Source of the DNA: CAXTKD01 sp964244885
Lineage (GTDB): Bacteria; Pseudomonadota; Alphaproteobacteria; Sphingomonadales; Sphingomonadaceae
Length of the DNA stretch: 64,000 bases
Direction of reading: 5' to 3'
NCBI GenBank assembly: GCA_964244885.1
Contig: CAXTKD010000005.1
Coordinates: 142,284-206,283 of the forward strand
In this document: in pieces, positions 60,798 through 64,000 of the stretch
Layout: every line of letters begins with the position of its first letter
Position numbering within the stretch: the first letter of the stretch is position 1
Translations under genes and position numbers: made by a program
Notes under the pieces: generated by a model
The model's input: the letters and a program-made list of their open reading frames with translations, nothing else
Databases searched by the model: none
Told to the model about the DNA's origin: nothing

Positions 60798-62660
60798 TCA
60801 ACGCCGTTTCCGCCCGCGCGCCCTGCCGCCATCCTCCTCGAACAGCTGCGCCAGCTGGTCGATGATCGTGCCGCCCAATTGCTCGGCGTCCATGATCGTC
60901 ACCGCTCGCTTGTAATAGCGCGTCACGTCGTGGCCGATGCCGACCGCGATCAGCTCGACCGGCGAGCGCGTCTCGATGAAGTCGATGACCTGCCGCAGGT
61001 GACGCTCGAGATAGACGCCGCTGTTTACGGAGAGGGTGGAATCGTCGACCGGCGCGCCGTCCGAGATCACCATCAGGATGCGGCGGTCCTCGGTCCGCGC
61101 GATCAGCCGGGCGTGCGCCCACAGCAGCGCCTCGCCGTCGATATTTTCCTTGAGCAGCCCCTCGCGCATCATCAGCCCGAGGTTCTTGCGCGCCCGCCGC
61201 CACGGCGCGTCGGCGGCCTTGTAGAGGATGTGGCGCAGGTCGTTGAGCCGGCCGGGCTTCAGCGGGCGGCCGTCGGCGAGCCATTTCTCGCGCGCCTGCC
61301 CGCCCTTCCAGGCGCGGGTGGTGAAGCCCAGGATCTCGGTCTTGACCGCGCAGCGCTCCAGCGTCCGCGCCAGGATGTCGGCGCAGATCGCGGCGATCGA
61401 GATCGGCCGGCCGCGCATCGAGCCCGAATTGTCGATGAGGAGCGTGACGACGGTGTCGCGGAAATCGGTATCGCGCTCGACCTTGTAGGACAGCGACTGG
61501 CCGGGATTGGCGACGATCCGCGACAGCCGCGCGCTGTCGAGGAGCCCCTCCTCCTGGTCGAAGTCCCACGCCCGGTTCTGCTGCGCCATCAGCCGGCGCT
61601 GAAGACGGTTGGCGAGCTTGGTGACCGCGCCCTGCAGGTGCAGCAGCTGCTGGTCGAGATAGGCGCGGAGCCGCGTCAGCTCCTCGGGGTCGCACAGGTC
61701 CTCGGCGCCGATCACCTCGTCGAACGCCTCGGTGAAGGCGCGGTAGTCGAATCCCGGCGGCAGGTCGGTGAGCGACGGGTTGGGCCGCCACGGCGTGACG
61801 CCCTCGTCGCCCATCTCGCCCATCTCGGCGTCGGACATCGAATCGGAATCGGTCTCGGCCTCGGACGCCGCCGAATCGTCGCCCTCGTCGCCGCTCTCCT
61901 CGCCACGGCTCTCGACTCCCGATTCCGCGCCGCCGCTTTCCGAGTCCGAATCCTCGTCGTCGTCGCTCGTGGACTGGTCGTCCGCCTCGTCCGGGTCGTC
62001 ACTGCTGTCGGGTTCGGGCTGGTCGTCGTTGGGGTCGCCGAGGCCAAGGTCGGCCAGTACGCGACGCGCGAGCCTGGCGAAACCCGCCTGGTCGTCGAGC
62101 TCGCCCGACAGCGCGTCGAGCGCCCCGCCGGCCTTGTCCTCGATCCACTCGCGGACCAGGGCCACGGCGCTCAGGGCCAAAGCGGGCACCGCCTCCCCGG
62201 TCAGCCGCTCGCGAACGACCAGGCCGAGCGCGGTCGCCAGCGGCACTTCGGCCGAGGTGCGCGCCCGCGTGATCGCGTCGCCCTTGACCCGCGCCTCGGT
62301 CATCCGCGCGAGATTGACCGCGACCCCCGCCATCTCGCGTCCGCCAAGCGCCTCGACCCGCGCCTGCTCGACCGCATCGAAAATCTCGCGCGGCAGCCCC
62401 GGCGACGGCCGCGCCGCGTTGTGCGCCTTGACGTCGTGCAGCCGCTTCCTGAGCGCGAAGCTGTCCGCCCACCCGCGCACCTCGGCGACCTGGTCGGCGG
62501 GCAGGTTGCGCGACGGCTGCGGCACCCGCGCCTGCTCGCCCGTCACCCCCGGACGGTCGGCGGTATAGCTGAGGTCGAAATCGGGATCGTGTCCGAGCGC
62601 GCGCATCGTCGCGGCGAGCGCCTGGCGGAAATCCTCGGTCGGGTTTTCGGGCTGGGGCAT
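60798..62660 (-). CDS. cobT: Cobaltochelatase subunit CobT
   Basis: 620 residues. N-terminal helical domain, a strongly acidic low-complexity stretch (~residues 208-287, SDDPDEADDQSTSDDDEDSD in part), and a C-terminal vWA domain with the metal site DNSGSM (~409-414). With CobS and CobN it inserts cobalt into the corrin ring; in some bacteria CobST serve other chelatases. ATG 62660 matches the family start. It lies just downstream of a toxin-antitoxin pair. Confidence 0.95.
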   Translation of the reverse strand: MPQPENPTEDFRQALAATMRALGHDPDFDLSYTADRPGVTGEQARVPQPSRNLPADQVAEVRGWADSFALRKRLHDVKAHNAARPSPGLPREIFDAVEQARVEALGGREMAGVAVNLARMTEARVKGDAITRARTSAEVPLATALGLVVRERLTGEAVPALALSAVALVREWIEDKAGGALDALSGELDDQAGFARLARRVLADLGLGDPNDDQPEPDSSDDPDEADDQSTSDDDEDSDSESGGAESGVESRGEESGDEGDDSAASEAETDSDSMSDAEMGEMGDEGVTPWRPNPSLTDLPPGFDYRAFTEAFDEVIGAEDLCDPEELTRLRAYLDQQLLHLQGAVTKLANRLQRRLMAQQNRAWDFDQEEGLLDSARLSRIVANPGQSLSYKVERDTDFRDTVVTLLIDNSGSMRGRPISIAAICADILARTLERCAVKTEILGFTTRAWKGGQAREKWLADGRPLKPGRLNDLRHILYKAADAPWRRARKNLGLMMREGLLKENIDGEALLWAHARLIARTEDRRILMVISDGAPVDDSTLSVNSGVYLERHLRQVIDFIETRSPVELIAVGIGHDVTRYYKRAVTIMDAEQLGGTIIDQLAQLFEEDGGRARGRKRR

Positions 62661-62664
62661 CGAC

Positions 62665-63051
62665 CTACCAAAGCACCTTGCAGCCGAACGCCGCGAAAGC
62701 CGGGTCCTTGGTGATAATCGTAAATTCACCGATCAGAGCCTGCGCCGCGAGCAACCGATCGAATGGGTCGCGATGCTCGCCGGGCATCGACCCAGCCAAA
62801 ACACCGTGCTCGTAGTGCACATTCAGATGGATCAGGCCGTCTTCGCGCACGCCTTCGTTAAACTGCCCGATCCGGGTTTTCATCTCCGGCAATCGACCAG
62901 ACCTTACCTTGGTCGCGATCTCCCAGGCTGATGCCGCACTGACGTAGATGACTGATTCTGCGTCGGCGATAGTCTGCCGGATCGAAACCGGCAGGTTTGG
63001 GTCGGCTGACCACCACCAGATCAGAGCATGGGTATCGAGCAGATAAGCCAC
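62665..63051 (-). CDS. vapC: PIN-domain toxin (VapC-type)
   Basis: 128 residues from GTG 63051. VAYLLDTHALIWWW (first metal aspartate), SAASAWEIATK (glutamate) and DPFDRLLAAQA (aspartates) form a full PIN active site. It likely cleaves tRNA or rRNA. Start choice is uncertain: in-frame starts upstream overlap the antitoxin gene. Only four bases from cobT. Confidence 0.9.
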   Translation of the reverse strand: MAYLLDTHALIWWWSADPNLPVSIRQTIADAESVIYVSAASAWEIATKVRSGRLPEMKTRIGQFNEGVREDGLIHLNVHYEHGVLAGSMPGEHRDPFDRLLAAQALIGEFTIITKDPAFAAFGCKVLW

Positions 63052-63062
63052 TTGGGCCCGAT

Positions 63063-63320
63063 CTAGAGAATGTTGGAGTATTTGCCTTCCCAAGCGTCAA
63101 GCTCATCATCCGGCAGGGGGTCGAACCAAACCGAGTCCGGAATGTTCGCGAGTTCCGGCCAGCGCCCGGGCTTGCGATCGGGCTTCGGCCCCTCCTCGAT
63201 CTTTACGAGCCGGGCATAGGGCTTTCCCGCCTTGGCGACGATAATCTCCTCACCCGCATGCGCGCGGTCGAGCAGCTTCGAAAAATGGGTCTTTGCCTCG
63301 TGGACATTAACAACGGACAT
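63063..63320 (-). CDS. Phd/YefM-type antitoxin
   Basis: 85 residues. SVVNVHEAKTHFSKLLDRA is the Phd dimer/DNA-binding start, EEIIVAKAGKPYARLVKI the core. The C-terminal DSVWFDPLPDDELDAWEG is the acidic toxin-binding tail. Partner of the VapC-type toxin 11 bases downstream. The pair is inserted between cobS and cobT. Confidence 0.92.
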   Translation of the reverse strand: MSVVNVHEAKTHFSKLLDRAHAGEEIIVAKAGKPYARLVKIEEGPKPDRKPGRWPELANIPDSVWFDPLPDDELDAWEGKYSNIL

Positions 63321-63337
63321 GACGGCGCTCCGGCTAG

Positions 63338-63355
63338 TTAGTCCACTTAGTCCAC
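63338..63355. promoter_or_regulatory. Tandem direct repeat upstream of the antitoxin gene
   Basis: Two adjacent copies of TTAGTCCAC (63338-63346 and 63347-63355), 18 bases before the antitoxin start. It probably serves as the operator for autoregulation. Confidence 0.55.
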
Positions 63356-63382
63356 CTCGCGCCCGAGCGCAAGGTGAGGCGC

Positions 63383-64000
63383 CTAGCGTCGCGCCTTGAC
63401 CGCAACGCTCTCGGGCAGGTCCTCGCCGAACACCCGCTGGTAATATTCGGCGACGATGCTCCGCTCGGCCTCGTCGCACTTGTTGAGGAACGAGACTCGG
63501 AAGGCGAAGCCCAGGTTGTTGCCGAAGATCGCGGCGTTCTGCGCCCAGGTGAGGACGGTGCGCGGGCTCATGACCGTCGAGATATCGCCCGCGATGAAGC
63601 CGGCGCGGGTCATGTCGGCGACCTTGACCATGTTGGCGACGGTCTTCCGATCGAGCCCCTGCGCCTTGGCGAAGACGATGGCGGTCTCGGTCTCGGCCGG
63701 GAGGTAATTGAGCGTCGTCACCACCGACCAGCGGTCCATCTGGCCCTGGTTGATCTGCTGGGTGCCATGGTAGAGCCCCGTCGTATCGCCCAGGCCGACG
63801 GTATTGGCGGTCGAGAACAGCCGGAACCACGGGTTGGGGCGGATGACGCGGTTCTGGTCCAGCAGCGTCAGCTTGCCCTCGACCTCGAGCACGCGCTGGA
63901 TGACGAACATCACGTCGGGCCGGCCGGCGTCGTACTCGTCGAACACCAAGGCGGTCGGGGTCTGCAGCGCCCACGGCAGCAGGCCCTCGCGGAACTCGGT
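63383..64000 (-). CDS. cobS: Cobaltochelatase subunit CobS (5' end off window)
   Basis: C-terminal 205 residues of the AAA+ subunit of cobaltochelatase. Walker B ALVFDEYDAGRPDVMFVIQRV, in part, FSTANTVGLGDTTGLYHGT (sensor region), and LTWAQNAAIFG at the C-terminal part. The start lies beyond position 64000. CobT follows after the toxin-antitoxin pair. Confidence 0.95.
   Translation of the reverse strand, partial: TEFREGLLPWALQTPTALVFDEYDAGRPDVMFVIQRVLEVEGKLTLLDQNRVIRPNPWFRLFSTANTVGLGDTTGLYHGTQQINQGQMDRWSVVTTLNYLPAETETAIVFAKAQGLDRKTVANMVKVADMTRAGFIAGDISTVMSPRTVLTWAQNAAIFGNNLGFAFRVSFLNKCDEAERSIVAEYYQRVFGEDLPESVAVKARR

Overview
This 64 kb window comes from the chromosome of a high-GC alphaproteobacterium, most likely a member of the Sphingomonadales. 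The evidence is the dense GC-rich coding with short overlaps between genes, a leuS-lptE-holA block, the parB-parA-rsmG-mnmG-mnmE-rho-hemJ-hemE run, a PEPxxWA-CTERM protein, a cupredoxin-like gene paired with an outer-membrane barrel gene, CobS/CobT chelatase genes, and several palindromic intergenic repeat families. No rRNA, tRNA, CRISPR, prophage or insertion sequence was found. No gene-free stretch exceeds 300 bases.

The window appears to span the chromosomal replication origin and its centromere. Positions 28063-28344 lie between hemE (leftward) and a PPSR/DUF299 regulator gene (rightward), followed by maf, aroE, coaE and dnaQ. This is the gene context of the Caulobacter/Rickettsia origin, and the gap carries DnaA-box-like sequences and hairpins. 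To the left, parA/parB sit close to two 16-bp parS-like palindromes, one inside rsmG (13944-13959) and one just past the mnmE stop codon (15971-15986). They lie 12-14 kb from the putative origin.

Layout. 1-6 kb: partial amidohydrolase gene, LolA-like protein, a candidate structured RNA, exonuclease III, RibA, L,D-transpeptidase, HAD phosphatase, YggS and a ThiE-like protein. 6-12 kb: outer-membrane protein, DUF3576 lipoprotein, LeuRS, LptE and HolA. 12-17 kb: partition, tRNA-modification and 16S methylation genes. 17-25 kb: mixed metabolic, repair and envelope genes. 25-28 kb: rho, hemJ and hemE. 28-34 kb: a rightward run from the origin (PPSR, maf, aroE, coaE, dnaQ, hpf, ptsN, PilZ, thioesterase, DUF1491). 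34-39 kb: cell-wall hydrolase, MmcB, transglutaminase-like protease, GST and a RegA/RegB redox two-component system. 39-48 kb: aldehyde dehydrogenase, orphan antitoxin-like gene, acetolactate-synthase-like enzyme, GdhA, a cupredoxin/barrel pair and PBP1-type synthase. 48-54 kb: metalloprotease-like protein, YcgN, SCO, ankyrin, MsrB, nucleotidyltransferase, YhhQ, MATE, and one unknown gene behind an AT-rich repeat-bearing promoter. 54-64 kb: gyrB, recF and dnaN, interspersed with a PEPxxWA-CTERM gene and a RelBE-type toxin-antitoxin pair; then a frameshifted DUF2059 gene, cobT, a Phd/VapC-type toxin-antitoxin pair and partial cobS.

The most unusual signal is a family of GC-rich nested palindromes. 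Copies lie between genes, but also in frame inside essential genes: LeuRS at the start of its editing domain, and MnmE inside its GTPase domain. Two copies supply the stop codon of a neighbouring gene. Other points of note are a probable ATC start codon, a RegB homologue with no cysteine, a possibly leaderless gyrB, and small accessory modules inserted into conserved gene blocks.
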